Shown: piece by piece, positions 13,168 through 25,255 of the stretch | Position numbering within the stretch: position 1 is the first letter of the stretch | How the letters are laid out: each line of letters starts with the position of its first letter | Notes under the pieces: model-generated | What the model was told of the DNA's origin: nothing | The model's input: only the letters and a program-made list of their open reading frames with translations | The model's database searches: none | Translations under genes and position numbers: made by a program | Source: Branchiostoma floridae | Lineage: Eukaryota > Chordata > Leptocardii > Amphioxiformes > Branchiostomatidae | DNA: 64,000 bases | Assembly: GCF_000003815.2 (NCBI RefSeq) | Contig: NC_049979.1 | Coordinates: forward strand, 6,168,196-6,232,195 | Reading direction: 5' to 3'

Positions 13168-13368
13168 TACTGTAAATAAGTTCTCGGGATTTTAATTTCG
13201 CGGTAGCGGGAAAGGGACTTTTCGCGGCGGTTTTAAGTTCGCGGTAGCACTATGCACTGTAGTCTCTTACTGTGGAAAAATGTTCGAGGTGGTTCTAAAT
13301 TCGCGGTGAATTGGCAACGCGAAAACCGCGAACGTAGAACCACCGCGAAAATTTCTGCATTTACAATA
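13168..13368. mobile_element. MITE, CTGTAAAT...ATTTACAG family with CGCGGT-rich ends
   Basis: Left end ctgtaaataagttctcggg and right end ctgcatttacaa form imperfect terminal inverted repeats. The interior carries repeated ttcgcggt / accgcgaa motifs in both orientations. Related copies occur at 37918-38113, 33191-33286 (partial) and perhaps 54150-54310, so it is a multi-copy non-autonomous DNA transposon. Confidence 0.75.
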
Positions 13369-14567
13369 CTACCTCCAAGGCCAAAAGCACCGACGATTTG
13401 TATCATAGTATGAATAGGTATCACGGTAGATCAGAGTACACCCCTTATCAACTTCCTAGACTGCTCCTCGAACTGACTCATGGCGGGCGGAATGTACCAT
13501 GACGTGACCATGTGATCGATTTGTTCCAACCAATGCATGGAATCGGGGAGTGTGTGCTGATGACACATTATTTTTGAATACCCTCTGAGCATTCCTTCCT
13601 TTCGAGTAAGAGGGTAAAAAACTCCTGGCATGGATCTGATATAATCTTGTCTCCCGTTAGTTTGACTCAAACAAGTACTAATATGTTATTTGCTTTACAA
13701 TTGCCAATCCGACGCGGTCTCCGTTAGGTTGGTAACAGGTTGCACGTTTCTGTCCAACTTGTGCCCAGTTTGTTTGTGAAGGATTAGGAAAGCCACGCAC
13801 CTGTCATGTGACCTGTCGTGCCACATTAAACTTTCACTACAGCACGGTTTATTTGTGAACCTGAAATCTGACAGACGAGTGTTTTGCTGTGAGCCGCATT
13901 ACTGGCCGTTGGCCACGTTGGAAGAGTTGCTTTTCCAAATCCCGTATCTAAATTAAGTGGCCACGAAAGGGCGTCTGCTGAAAGGCTACTTTAATACGTA
14001 TGTCGTGTGAAATGCTGAATCACACAGCACGGTTAATTTGTGCCTGAGATCTGACAGACGAGTGTTTCGTTGTGAGCCGTATTACTGACAGTTTGAAGAG
14101 TGCTTTTCTTTCCTCTTGACACTTTTTAAGAGTACTCGACATTGTGAGTTATAGTCTCACCAGTGGGCGAGAGCTTAGTGGACCGGACAGTTTTTTAAAC
14201 AGTGTGTTCATTACGTGCATTGCGTTTGGTGTTCAATTACTCACTTTTTGTCTTACGAAGAAGTGTATTGTCTTTCTTTTTCCTTTTTTTCTTGTAAAAA
14301 ACACACAAAAACAATACTAACACCTGTGCCTGGGATATCTCTTATCTCAACACTGTAGCAGTACATGTATTATGGATATCGATATCAAGGTAATGACCTT
14401 CAACTTGCTAAGTAATCGAAAATCGAGGAACTCGTCAACACGCGACTCCTGTTTGTTGAGAAAATGATTTTTGTTATTTGTTTTTTTTTCTTGAAGACGA
14501 ATATAAAATTGAGGTATGATCGTGTCTATCTCGATCCTGTCGGCCGTTCCTGTGAATTGGCCATTCT

Positions 14568-14743
14568 CTAATCTCCAAGCAGATCCTACGGTAACATAAG
14601 ATAGTATCAAAAGCTGGCAGAGGAGTGAAGCCGGCTTAGGAGTGTGTTTCGCTACCGGGGCAAATGGACACCTTTTGGCTGACTACACTCCTTGGCCAGT
14701 TTGGTACTATCTTATGCCATCGTAGGATCTGCTTGGAGATTAG
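14568..14743. mobile_element. MITE with CTAATCTCCAAGCAGATCC inverted ends and 7-bp direct flanks
   Basis: The left arm begins ctaatctccaagcagatcc and continues into cataagatagtatcaaa. The right arm is its near complement, ending ggatctgcttggagattag. The element is flanked on both sides by ccattct (14561-14567 and 14744-14750), an apparent target duplication. A second element with ends of the same type is at 21116-21236. Confidence 0.8.
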
Positions 14744-16171
14744 CCATTCTCCCCGTGCGTGAGGACAGGTAAGATGTGTAGATGTCTCCTAGCGACGTTT
14801 CCGGGCGGGCCGGCACAACAGGTCCTGTATCCTCCAGACACCACAGCTTTGTCATGTAAAGTACTGCGGGTATACAAGGAGGGGTATCACATACAGAGTT
14901 TACAACAAGTTGTGGGCATTTAGATATAATCAATCTGTTAGGATGTAGTACCGGGATAAAAGAGGCGACGAAACTAGAAAGAAGGGCCTGTTGGAAGCAC
15001 GACACGTTAATAAAACAGACAATCACCGAAAGCAGCGGATGGATATGCGAAGAGCAAAACCCTTCATGAGTCTCGCCCTGGCCTGACGTCATCTGACGAT
15101 CGTGTATTGTTTTTATCACCCCCCGTGCAGCCCTCACAAGTGGAAACGAGGTTCAGGTTCGAGAGCTGTAACCTTCTCTTGGTGTGTTTAGACCCGGTTG
15201 CCCCTGGCGACGACGACCGCATTACACCCGACACCCCGCGCCCATTGATTCCAAACAGGATTGATTTACACCTGTATTGTGTATCTACCTGTCCACACCT
15301 CAGCCGAGTCGGTCAAGCCTGGCGACGAGCGGCTGTTCTTGGCGATATTTCGACGTACGAGACGCCCTTGACGTCGTCTGCTGCGTCAGAAGATCGTTCC
15401 GAGAACGTGCCGGTGTCGGAGGGAGCGTGACTACCAGCTGACCGGGACCACCCGAGCGTACGCGAGTGTCAACAGGTGGCAGAGGTTTACGGAAATCGCA
15501 TCGCTACGCGTGCCACTTTTCACGCTTGTGAGAACGCGAAATCGCACGGGAGGGGAGCAGAAACGACACAGGCGTAACCAACTAGGCAAGCGGATTTTCG
15601 GTGGTGACTTCGCTGCGCAAACCAACGTCACTATCAAAGGAAGCAGACAGCAAGGTTTCCTGTCATAGCAGAGAGGATTACAGATTGGTGAAGCTCAGTC
15701 AGGAAAGGAGAATGTTATAACAGAAGTCGGGGTGGTGTCAGTCTTCCAAACACAGTGACTGTGGCGGCGAGAAGTACGAGTGAAACGTAAGGAAGCTGTA
15801 ACTTCGTATTTTTTTTACGATTCCTATAAGAGTCATCTTAAAGAAGGGCAGAAAATCCATCGCCATACAAGTGGAAACGACGGGGTCAGTCTTGGCTTGT
15901 CAAGATGTAAATTCAGAGACTGTTATGAGTCGCTAACTGTCTCCTTGACAGTACAACAGATTAAAGTAGTGATAAGAACGAATCCCGTCCATAGTAACTG
16001 CAGTGCTGCAGGTGTTCTTCAAGTGTAGAAACGTGCCACGAGAGTTAAGTCAAGCAGGATCGTTTGCCGGTCAATTGCCTTGTTTTAAAACATCGCCCTG
16101 GAGCGCCCAGGAACAACGTGAGCGTAACAGGGCTACAGTCGAGTGTTTGTGATCATCAAGGAGAGACAACA

Positions 16172-19100
16172 ATGGGGTGCGGATCGTCCAAAAGTGCGGC
16201 TGTCGTGACAGATAGCCGTCGCGAAAATCTACCTGACAGGGAGGACACGCAATCTCGGAACAAGCAGCAGCAAAGTGCATCAGAAGAAAGACTTCCTCAC
16301 AGAACAACGGAACAAGAAAAGAATCTGCGGAACTTGCCCGACTCAACAGTGTCGTTAGATCACAGAGACCCTGGCGAGGTGGACGATTATAGGAACTCTA
16401 GAGACAGGAGTGTGAAATCTGCCGATCAGATCAGCATCGCAGGCTCTCAGGACAGCGGGATAGAGACGTCCAACGAACGGCCGACCAAGGGCTCTCATTC
16501 CGAACTGCCGGATTTAGACGTCCTCAGGACAGGTACGTGTGTTACTTAACATACTTCCCATCTCTGTTGTGTAAGACACTGATTAAGATGAAAGGGAAAG
16601 GATAAACAACACCAACAAATTCATAGATTTTTGTTCTATGGCGGCAGACAGTGATTAAGTCAACTTCGCTGGATAGGGAAATTGTCATGAACGTCAAGTC
16701 GTCATGAACGCTTTAAGTCAGCTCCATTGTCATTTTATTTTGCTGTACCAATTGCTGTGTGGAACAGCAAAATTTGACAAAACAAGAACATTTTCCTTGA
16801 AAAAAATGCCCTGGGACAGGCAGCTAAGGTTATTCGTAATAATTTGTGGTAGATTAAAAGTTTGGTTTAGTTTGGCGCAATTAAGGAGATTATACAGAGA
16901 CCCCCTTTGGTTTAGTTATGAGGAACTCCATTACTGATACACACGCGCACCACTGCTCTTCCTGGAGTCCTTTGCACTTCTGCTTAACTGATTTCAGCCA
17001 TGACAACAATGTAATATATGCCTGAACATGAATTTCAAACGGCCTACATTTTACATATCTTACCTGTCATGGATTTTACATATCTTACCTGTTGTCCATT
17101 TCGTCTCAGTTAGACCTTCATATGACAAACGCATTCCGAGATGTAAGCTATCATGAAGTACCAAGATGGCGGAATGCAGAAGTATAAGTAAGGACTTATT
17201 TCGGAAATGGCAGAAATTATAGAATTAGAGTACAAAATTGATTTCTTTTTACGTCTATATGACGATGTGAAATTTTCCCAAGGGACAGTGACCATGGCAA
17301 TGCTGGAAAATTGATCACATAATGATATCAGACGACACGAAATTCTAAAGATACTTTGATTATTTTCAGTTACATGTGCAGTCATACATGTATCTAGGGT
17401 TTTCGGACGGTGCGTGTTCCAAGGTAACACATGGGTCCTCAAACAAGACTCAACAGCTAGGGGTTAGAAAACGTGCTCTACCCTTTCTCAGTGTGTGTGC
17501 CGTGAAAGACACTGGTATTTTTTTAGGTACATAGTGTAATATTAACAGTGAAGAGCACGGAAGAGGCACTGGTACAGGAGAATCAGTATTACTTTCGTTG
17601 TGCTGGTTTGTCCACCATTGATTACGTTCCGCTGTTAGCAAAACACCCTGTATCTTAAGCCTATAGTTGCATAGCACCACGCTGCTTATGATTCCAGTGA
17701 TGTAACGTTATACAGCAGAGAAAAGAGTGCACGTCAAATTTTGAGACATAAAGCCACAGCACCGAAGCCTTTAATGTGATTCGAAGGAATACCGACGAGT
17801 ATCTCATTCTCGAGACTCCATGCTGCAGCCATATCCACCTCGGTTACCCGCGTTCTGTTTACCGTCAATTCACGGGCCTTTTGTCTCGGAGCTTTTGTTT
17901 AGAGTCACTTAAAACCGGGGTGAATAAAGCTGATGGGCTAGGAGATCAGGTGTGTTGACTTAGAAACTTAAAGCTATTTTAGTTCCGGTGGAAACTGTTT
18001 AGTATTGTTGCACGGGCGGGTGCTGGATAATACACTAGTGCGCGCCATACAAGAGGGGCACGGCGATACGCCGCAGTCTTTCTACTACCGATTGACGAGT
18101 GTGGCGTCAATGGCTGAGAGTAATTCTGTGTTTTTGTTTTCACCGCCGCCTTTGTCAAAACAATCACAACCGACACAATAGAACCGACAAACTTGGAAGT
18201 CGTCCAGCGGGAAAGGTTTACTTTGTGACTCTTAACTTTGTTTGGCGGCCATAGCAGACGTGGTTTAAGCACCACTAGTATTGTGGTCTAAGTGCTAACT
18301 TCCTGAAAGCTTTCATTGTAACATTACCGTGGCGACTACTAAAAGATGCCAGCTCCACACAGTATTAAGAGCTGTAGCGTGGGTCCAATGTAGTTTTGTT
18401 GGTATGGACACTTCTGCGTTGGAATTCAGCTATCTCCAGCACACATAGGATCTGTCCAAAATGCTTGATATCAATTTTTCACTAAAGTGAAGTATTTCTA
18501 ATTGCTGCCTTTGTTTTGCTTCGAATGTTATACAAACACCTGTCTATACTGAATATAAGAATAACAAGTCCGGCTCGTGCGAGGTTGTTTTTCTATACTA
18601 ATGGTACGTGTCCTTTCGTCTTCATAACCGTGGTCATGCCTTTATTTGCTGAGGTTGAAACGTCAAGTCTCTCCGATGTGTTCGTCGTCCAGTGCCGACA
18701 AATTTCATTTTGCCGCCTTTCCTTTAAGCAAGAGGACAAACTAAACCATGATTTGATATGGACTACTGTCGATGATATGTCTGGTACAAGTCGAGCAGGC
18801 TAGGGGCATATTAGTTTCTCTCGCAGTTGTTGTACTTGATGAAGGAAAGGTATGCTTCGTTGAATCACATCTCGAATCATTTCTTTGCATCCGATAATAA
18901 TGCCAAAGTTAAAACAACTCTTAAAAGTACAACTCTTTTGATGTCACAATGATATGTTGTTTTCTCACGCAGTACCCAAAGCGGTGGCGTTCGACGTTCC
19001 CCTGGCCAACACCAGTGAAGGGAGCATCATCAGGAGACACCCGCCCAGGAGACTACAGGTCAGGTCATACCGTCATAGTTAAGTTAAGTTAACGTTACCC

Positions 19101-22100
19101 GTACATCTGTAACAGATGCTTAGGGGTGGCGCCCATCTCCATTTCTGCAGCCATTGGGTCACGCATCTGCGCAAGTCACTACAGCAGGAGGCTAGTCCGC
19201 TCGCAATCAGGTTATAGATATCGCACAAAAAGGCGATTTGTGGCTACATATAGTGATTGCGTTTGCTTCCTCTTTGATTATGTACATGTATAAAATTCAA
19301 ACTCTATTAATGTATAGATTTCTAGGATTCTTACAATTATTACATGTATATGACTGTTACTCTGTGACCTGTACCAGTGGGGTAAAATGTGCAATAAGGG
19401 TCTTCATTCAGTCATGAATCATAGAGATTTCGTTGACCCTCACCCTCCCGTTCCCTTCTGCAGAGACTAGAATCGGTCCCACGCTTGACGCCTGCCATGC
19501 TGGAAGAGAAGCTAAAATCTGCAGAGGAGAGGAAAGAGATGGTAACAGTTTTAACTGTACTTTTTAACTGAACAAGCCACAGATAAGGAAATTTGCTGGT
19601 GTAAAATTGTGTACTCGAAGTCTCAAGCTGGTTTCATAACAATTAACAACATGTATTGCTGTCGTTACCAATCTAATGAATTAGATTAATGAAGTGATTA
19701 CGAATCAAGCAGAATATCAACCCACTGTCCTACCGGTATTAGGCAGACATCTGGACCTGTAAACAAAGGGGTTTTCGTGTCAAACGAAAAAAAAAACCCA
19801 CATAAAATCGAGAAGGTTGTCTGTTCGTTTCATTCCCGGGAGAAACTTCAGAGCACGTTAGCGTTTCAAACTCGTGCATGCGCAGTATTCTGCTCAAGGC
19901 ACCGCAAGGGGACTGGCCGGGAGGCTGGCGTGCTCAGCTGACCTTTCCCGGCTGTTCGTGCAACTTTCTTTTCTTAACAAATCAGACGAAGGTCATCAGA
20001 TCGTAACCTCCCTGACACATAAAGGAAAGGCCAATAACCTCGTAAAGGAATTCTAAAAGATCGTTACGCTGACAAGGACGAGAGGTTTACATATTTAATG
20101 ACACAAGTGTCGAGGTGCACGTGACACAGTAACGGTCCTGATTCCTGTCTGATCTGTCTGGCAGGAGCTGCAGAAGAAAACCAAGTCCGCGGCCAGAACG
20201 TCACGCAGACATCGGCAGATCAAAGAAGCTATGGAGTTCGAGAAGAGTCTGAAGGAAGAAGAGGTAAGGACAATTTTGGCGTCATTCATCTTACTCAAAA
20301 ATGGAAACGAGAAAACTGGCACAACTTAAAGGGGTTCTTGTGTCGGTTCCTAAGCAAAAAAAGGAACATCAAAAAGAAGGAAGGACCGTTTTTTTCGTTT
20401 TATAATTGTTTCTTTTTTCTGGCCAAGGCATGGCATTTTATTAATGCTCTTACTTTCACACACAGTAACGAAATAGGGTTGCCAACTATCTCAGCCTGAG
20501 TAGATCCACTTGTGGGAAACTGCGCATTACTGCCTATTTTACATGATGAGCTTGTGACCAATGCAGGGCCTTTAAGGGAGTACGCGCAGGTCACCACATG
20601 TACATTTCCATTTCCTCTTAGATCGACAGGACCCTGTCGTCCGCGGAGCGGAAAAGATGTCAGAAGCAGGCGGAAATAGTTGCCAAGCAACGCTTAAGAG
20701 AGGAACGTGCAAAAAGGGCAAGGGAGAAGGTAAGCTACACAACTACACGCTGTAGTTATGAATAAGCCATCAGAGACTCATCCCCCGTGACGCCGTGTGT
20801 GGCGTAACTGGTAGAGCGTTCGGCTCGGAATCTAGAGGTCCCGATCGCGAGTTCGGTACCCGCCGTGCCCTTGACGTTCTGTCATTGGGAAAATCACTTA
20901 ACACGACCTTCCTCACTTCACCCAGGTGTAAAATGGGTGCCTGACTTCGGTCGGGGAGGTAAAAGAAAATACATGTACTACTGTAACATTTACCTTCTGT
21001 CTGTACTATGTATACATGTGGCACTGTTAATATAGGTTGCTAACTTGAGTGCAGTGCCACATTGTCCTTGTCTGTCCAAAACCAAAATAGAAAAAAAGAA
21101 GAAGAAAAGATTAACCCCCAAGCAGATCCCTCTGTAGAGAAGGCAGTATCCATGAGATGAAATGGTATCCATCCGCCAACCGGATGACCGATGGGTACCG
21201 CTACTGCTCCTTGTCAACAGGAGGATCTGCTTGGAGCCATAGATAGCTTGTTCTGTATCTGATCAGCGACAGTCATGAATACCCAATTCTCAAATACCAT
21301 TACATGTTTCCGTAGCTATCTCATAAGTGTCCTTAATTGACAGTCTCCATCAGCAAGACTGTCCGGTAATTGCATTCAATGGGTCGTCAATAGGCCGATA
21401 TATAATTCATATGAAATGACATCCACTTTGTTTCGCGATTTGTCTTTGTCAAGTTTTCTGAATACGCTTGTGAACGGGAAACGATGTTGGCCATCAAGAT
21501 AATGACATGTCAGTTTAAGTTGACAGCAATCATCGATCATAACCCTTCTTCGCTGACAGGGAAGTTGGGGTGGAAAGTTGTATGAGAATTAGCTTATTCA
21601 ACCATAGATATGAATGTGTCACCACATATGATCGACTACCTTTTGTCGTTTTTGTGTGATACATTGTATTAGCAGGTCATCTTTGAGATTTTCAGTTTTG
21701 AAGAAGATAGTAACGATCATTATGATGATGATAAATAAGATATGAGCAATCAGCCCAAGACAAGACTAAGTACCTACGGGCCGACATGCTTAACCGGTGA
21801 TGATCGTTCTGATGAATGGGTGGGTTATGATGTCTCTTCAATTTCATTAGACTCGGCAGACTAGTCAGTGCTTTGGTAGCTGATCAGAACCCTAGAGACT
21901 CCATAGGTCGCTGGGAAAACCATAGAGATTGAACAAATAGAGGAGTAAGCCGGCCAGAGAAGTACAGCCGGCTAGGGAACAGCCTGTGACCTACGGAGTA
22001 ATGAGGAAATGATTGTTCTAGCCGGCTGACTCACCTGGTGTACTATGACCTCATTTGTCCAATTTCTACAATTAGACCACCGATCTACGAAGCCTGCTAG

Positions 22101-23325
22101 AGGCTACAGAGCCCAGCCGTCCTGTAATGAAATCACAGTTTGCCGTTGTTTGTCCCCGACAGGCGCAGCGGCTGTCCAGTATGGATGACGTGGATGTTTC
22201 TTATGAGATGGAGAACGACGAAAACTTCAACGCTGATGACGGTAAGTTAAATAAGTTGCGGGCAAAACATGAATTCATGTGTTAGCAAAATTTAAGATAC
22301 TTTAGAAGATTGTCCCTCTCGTTTGCAAGACGCCAGAGAGTTCTTTCACTCTCCAAAGCATCCTAGCATTTCATTCGAATCACTCACTCACTATCCGGTT
22401 TAGCATGTTAGCGTCCGTTGTTCCCTGTCTTACAAGGGTCTTGCAAGAATGCCTTTGCAAATAGCTCATGACCAAAGTTAATGTGATTTAAAACATTTCT
22501 GTCTTTCAGAGGACTCCTGGGGAGACCCTGTGGACCCCGAGCTTCTGCAGCCCCCACCCACGGGGACCACCACCAGGACGTCCGGGTCAGCCGTGTCCTC
22601 CGAGTCGGAGAGAATCTACGATGGCCGGTCCAGCCCGGTGAAGCGGGTTCATCCACGGCCGGGAGCTGCCCTTAGGAGAGGTCAGCAATTCTTTCTTTGT
22701 TTGGCTTTATTCTCAGTGGTCCGCAACTCAAGATATTTACCGACCTGAAAATTGATGGTGTTAGAGCAGTCAAGTCCTGTGGTGCGCAACTCAAGATATT
22801 TACCGACCTGAAAGTCGATGGTGTTAGAGAGCAGTCGTGTTGAACTGAGTCAAACTTAATCGTCAACTACGGTGTTCCGAATCGCGAGTTCCTTTCATCT
22901 CGGTCATTTGACAATACAGTAGAAGCCTCTGAATTGCAATTCGTGCAGTTATCCGGCTGGTGCAATAATGCGAAGTTATCTAGCTGGACCGCACCGGTTT
23001 GGGATTTTCCGCAGTTAACAGACGTGTGCGTTAATCCGAACTGGCTTCTACTGTATACCTATCAGGTTTCTATACTGTCTTACCCTTTTTGCCATAACCA
23101 AAGATGTAGATGATTAACTATGACATCTTTACTCTCATCCATCTAACAGGTAGCAGTGGAACTGGCAGTATCGCCCTTGGGCTGGATGCGCCCTTCTCGG
23201 GCCGGGTGACCAGCGCACGTACTCAGCACCAGTTAGACGAGCTGTTCGAGAGGAAGAATAACATCCCCGCCACCGATCAGATCACGGTGGAGGACGAAGA
23301 TGATCATCACGACTTCTTCTCATGA
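16172..23325 (+). CDS. STMND1: Stathmin-domain-containing protein (STMND1-like)
   Basis: A 385-aa model in eight exons: 16172-16532, 18973-19058, 19464-19541, 20165-20263, 20622-20729, 22163-22241, 22510-22680, 23150-23325. All phases agree. The N-terminus MGCGSSKSA is a classic myristoylation plus palmitoylation signal, as in vertebrate STMND1, implying membrane attachment. After a polar, disordered region comes VAFDVPL, then a charged alpha-helical stathmin-like segment (LEEKLKSAEERKEM, EAMEFEKSLKEEE, ERKRCQKQAEIVAKQRL), spread over exons 3-6 with exon lengths that keep phase 0. Stathmin domains bind tubulin dimers; that this one does is inferred from family. The C-terminal part is acidic and Ser/Pro-rich, ending EDEDDHHDFFS. 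The start is set by the acylation motif. The orthology call rests on domain order and N-terminus only. Confidence 0.85.
20786..20965 (+). repeat. tRNA-derived SINE-like element
   Basis: The head resembles a tRNA: tggcgtaactggtagagcg (A-box like) and gagttcggtaccc (degenerate B box) about 35 bp later. It is followed by a non-tRNA body with cacttcacccaggtgtaaaa and gacttcggtcgggg. It lies in the intron after STMND1-like exon 5. No acceptor-stem pairing was found, so it is not a tRNA gene. Confidence 0.6.
21116..21236. mobile_element. MITE with CCAAGCAGATCC...GGATCTGCTTGG ends
   Basis: About 120 bp bounded by ccaagcagatccctc on the left and ggatctgcttggag on the right, the same terminal word as the element at 14568-14743. 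Intronic in the STMND1-like gene. Confidence 0.7.
22915..23055. mobile_element. MITE, TACAGTAGAAGCC...GGCTTCTACTGTA family, copy 1
   Basis: The terminal inverted repeats tacagtagaagcc / ggcttctactgta are perfect over 13 bp. The TA at each end fits a TA target site, as in pogo/Tc1-type elements. Copies 2 and 3 are at about 30170-30350 and 31759-31927. Confidence 0.85.
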
Positions 23326-24792
23326 CCAAAACTCTGAAATACTGCTTTGTATGATAACATTAAGCTGGCTAGTACCTGTAATATCACGAGGAAAATGCCA
23401 TTAAGACTTACAGTGAAACCAAAGACTTGCACATTAAGCTGATCTACTCAAGCTGATCATAGAGTCTAGCCTGGTATCCAACCGTATTATAGCCGTATTA
23501 TAGTCTCCGTATTTGTGGAGAGGACAGAAGAGACTCGGGAGCTATAATTCAGCTGGATACCAGGCTACATAGAGACTCTATGATACATGCTTCATTTGAA
23601 CGGCTCTATCTTAAGCTTCATGCTCATCCATGCACGTGACAAAGATGAACTGTTGGTAAACTAAAAATTTGTTTTCCAAGTCAATAGGGTATGGCTTTTC
23701 CTTATTTATTCTGATTTTTTTTACAATCTATCAACTTTCTTTTTATTTACCTTCTCATGTCCCACTACACCTGATGTGTCACCCGACTCACATATGCAAC
23801 CTTGCCAACATATATCACCCTGAGAAAACTAGTGAGCAAAGGAATATTTTGGAGTTGCCTTATAATCTGCTACACGAAAAGCCTTTTCACTGTCCCCAAG
23901 TATTTATGGCCAATGCAAAGTTGTAGAGAACAAAAATTGTACAGTGTAGTTGAAACATCAAGAAAAACAACTATAGGATCATGTGCATGAAAGTTGTTAA
24001 CAGATAAACTATTTATCAGAACATATTTGCTTAGCATTATGTGTTTGAAGAGTGTTACAGCAAGTTTAAGAGCTTGTGGAAATCTAATTTATTTTATGGA
24101 CCACAACATTCTGTCCATCATTAGCATTTAGTGATGCAAATCGTGGTGTTAAAACTTGTACAGATTTTATGTTGTAGATATGATATCCTTATTTCAAAGA
24201 AGTGAAAATATCAGTCAGTCCATGCTTAGTACAAAAAAGTACCACCATGGTCTGCTTGATGATTCAATTCCAAATCTTATGATCATAAATCCACTGACTG
24301 TCTGTAGAAACAGTTGTTCAGCATTGTGGGTGTGACATTCAGACTTCAACGTTTGTACACTGTACTATAAAGAGACTCTAGGCTGAGAAAACAGATCTGA
24401 GAGGGTTGTTTTAGCTTGTTATAGGTTTAAGTGTCTGCACAACATGCTGCTACTAATTAGTGTTTAATCAGAATCCCCATCTGGGTGTGTTGTAAGCCTG
24501 TTTGGCAGAATGTACTGACTTACGGCTGATACATATCTAATATGAATGGTTAGACTCACTGTGTGCATCGAAAGATTCACCCAGAGACATTACAAAAGTG
24601 TACTTAGTGATAAAACTGACAATTTGGCTCAGCAGGCTACCAGTAGAATGTTGGATAGCAAATCTCTCAAAACAAGTCTCTCTTGTAAAACAAAAAAGAG
24701 AAAGATTAAAAACATAAATGTGGACATGTAGTAATATTGTTGTATGCAGATGTTGTTTTCATGCTGCAAACTGTGTGACACAGCATGTGTGA
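23326..24792 (+). other. 3' UTR of the STMND1-like gene
   Basis: AT-rich, no further coding exon seen between the stop at 23323-23325 and the poly(A) signal at 24793. Contains one MULE-like MITE (23467-23567). The short ORFs in it have no domain signature. Confidence 0.65.
23467..23567. mobile_element. MITE (TAGCCTGG family) with near-perfect 9-bp target duplication
   Basis: 101 bp with inverted ends tagcctggtatcca / tggataccaggcta. Flanks are catagagtc (23458-23466) and catagagac (23568-23576), 8 of 9 identical. The 9-bp duplication and the TA[GC]CCTG terminus match the elements at 35406-35572 and 39597-39706. A 9-bp duplication is typical of Mutator-like elements. Confidence 0.8.
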
Positions 24793-24798
24793 AATAAA
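24793..24798 (+). terminator. Poly(A) signal AATAAA of the STMND1-like gene
   Basis: AATAAA followed by gt/t-rich sequence, about 1.47 kb after the stop and the last clear signal before the opposing gene. It is 30 bp from the opposing NRDE2 signal. Confidence 0.7.
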
Positions 24799-24828
24799 CA
24801 CTGATGTAACATTACAGTCTTCTGCAAG

Positions 24829-24834
24829 TTTATT
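24829..24834 (-). terminator. Poly(A) signal AATAAA of NRDE2 (minus strand)
   Basis: Minus-strand AATAAA (plus-strand tttatt) about 290 bp after the NRDE2 stop codon at 25122-25124. Cleavage 10-30 nt downstream would fall on or beyond the STMND1-like poly(A) signal, so the two mRNAs probably touch or overlap at their 3' ends. Confidence 0.65.
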
Positions 24835-25121
24835 AATAGACACATCCTCTGTTACCTCTCCTTATCTACTACAACTGCACTTGCCATTAGGAAACGGCAT
24901 TGAGATGGAGGTGGGGAAGAAATGACAGGAATGTTCTGGACATTTTGGACATTCAAACAATTCATCATTGACCAAAGTGGACATAGTTCTATGTACAGAG
25001 AATTATGCAGATATATGAGATCTGTAAGATCCTGTCTCCTACCATCACAGGTCATCCATCTGGCCCTTCTACGTCCCTGAATGACCACTCCCCCTCCCTG
25101 AATGATCCCCTCCCTGAGTGG

Positions 25122-25255
25122 CTACTCCCTCTTCTGTAGTGGGCCCTCCCCCACTCTGAGTGGTTGCTCCCTTTCCCGTAGTGATCCCTCCTCCACTCTG
25201 AGTGGCCCCTCCCCAATTGTCCCCTCCCCCTGCCCAAGTGGCCCCTCCCCCTCCA
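25122..25255 (-). repeat. Low-complexity repeats encoding the NRDE2 C-terminal tail
   Basis: After the conserved [16 protein letters not shown], the last exon encodes units such as [33 protein letters not shown] and GEGPLQKRE. The DNA consists of gaggggccactc / gagggatcact-type units of about 21-24 bp and continues past the stop. Vertebrate NRDE2 ends soon after the corresponding LEELELLLED-type segment, so this tail looks lineage-specific. Confidence 0.8.

Larger units (their letters stand above)
12302..16171. other. Intergenic region with MITEs; 3' part is the STMND1-like 5' flank
   Basis: Contains two MITEs (listed separately), a local direct duplication (13839-13904 and 14025-14089, sharing ctgacagacgagtgtttyg), and no recognisable gene. 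From about 15100 to 16100 the sequence becomes GC/CpG-rich compared with its surroundings and leads into the ATG at 16172. This is the likely promoter/5' UTR of the stathmin-domain gene, an inference from composition and position only. Confidence 0.5.

Noticed and set aside
14712-15137. 141-codon minus-strand frame upstream of the STMND1-like gene
   Set aside because: Overlaps a MITE end, no recognisable domain, no supporting splice sites.
20786-20870. A tRNA gene in the STMND1-like intron
   Set aside because: The B box is degenerate, stems do not close, and a SINE-like body follows.
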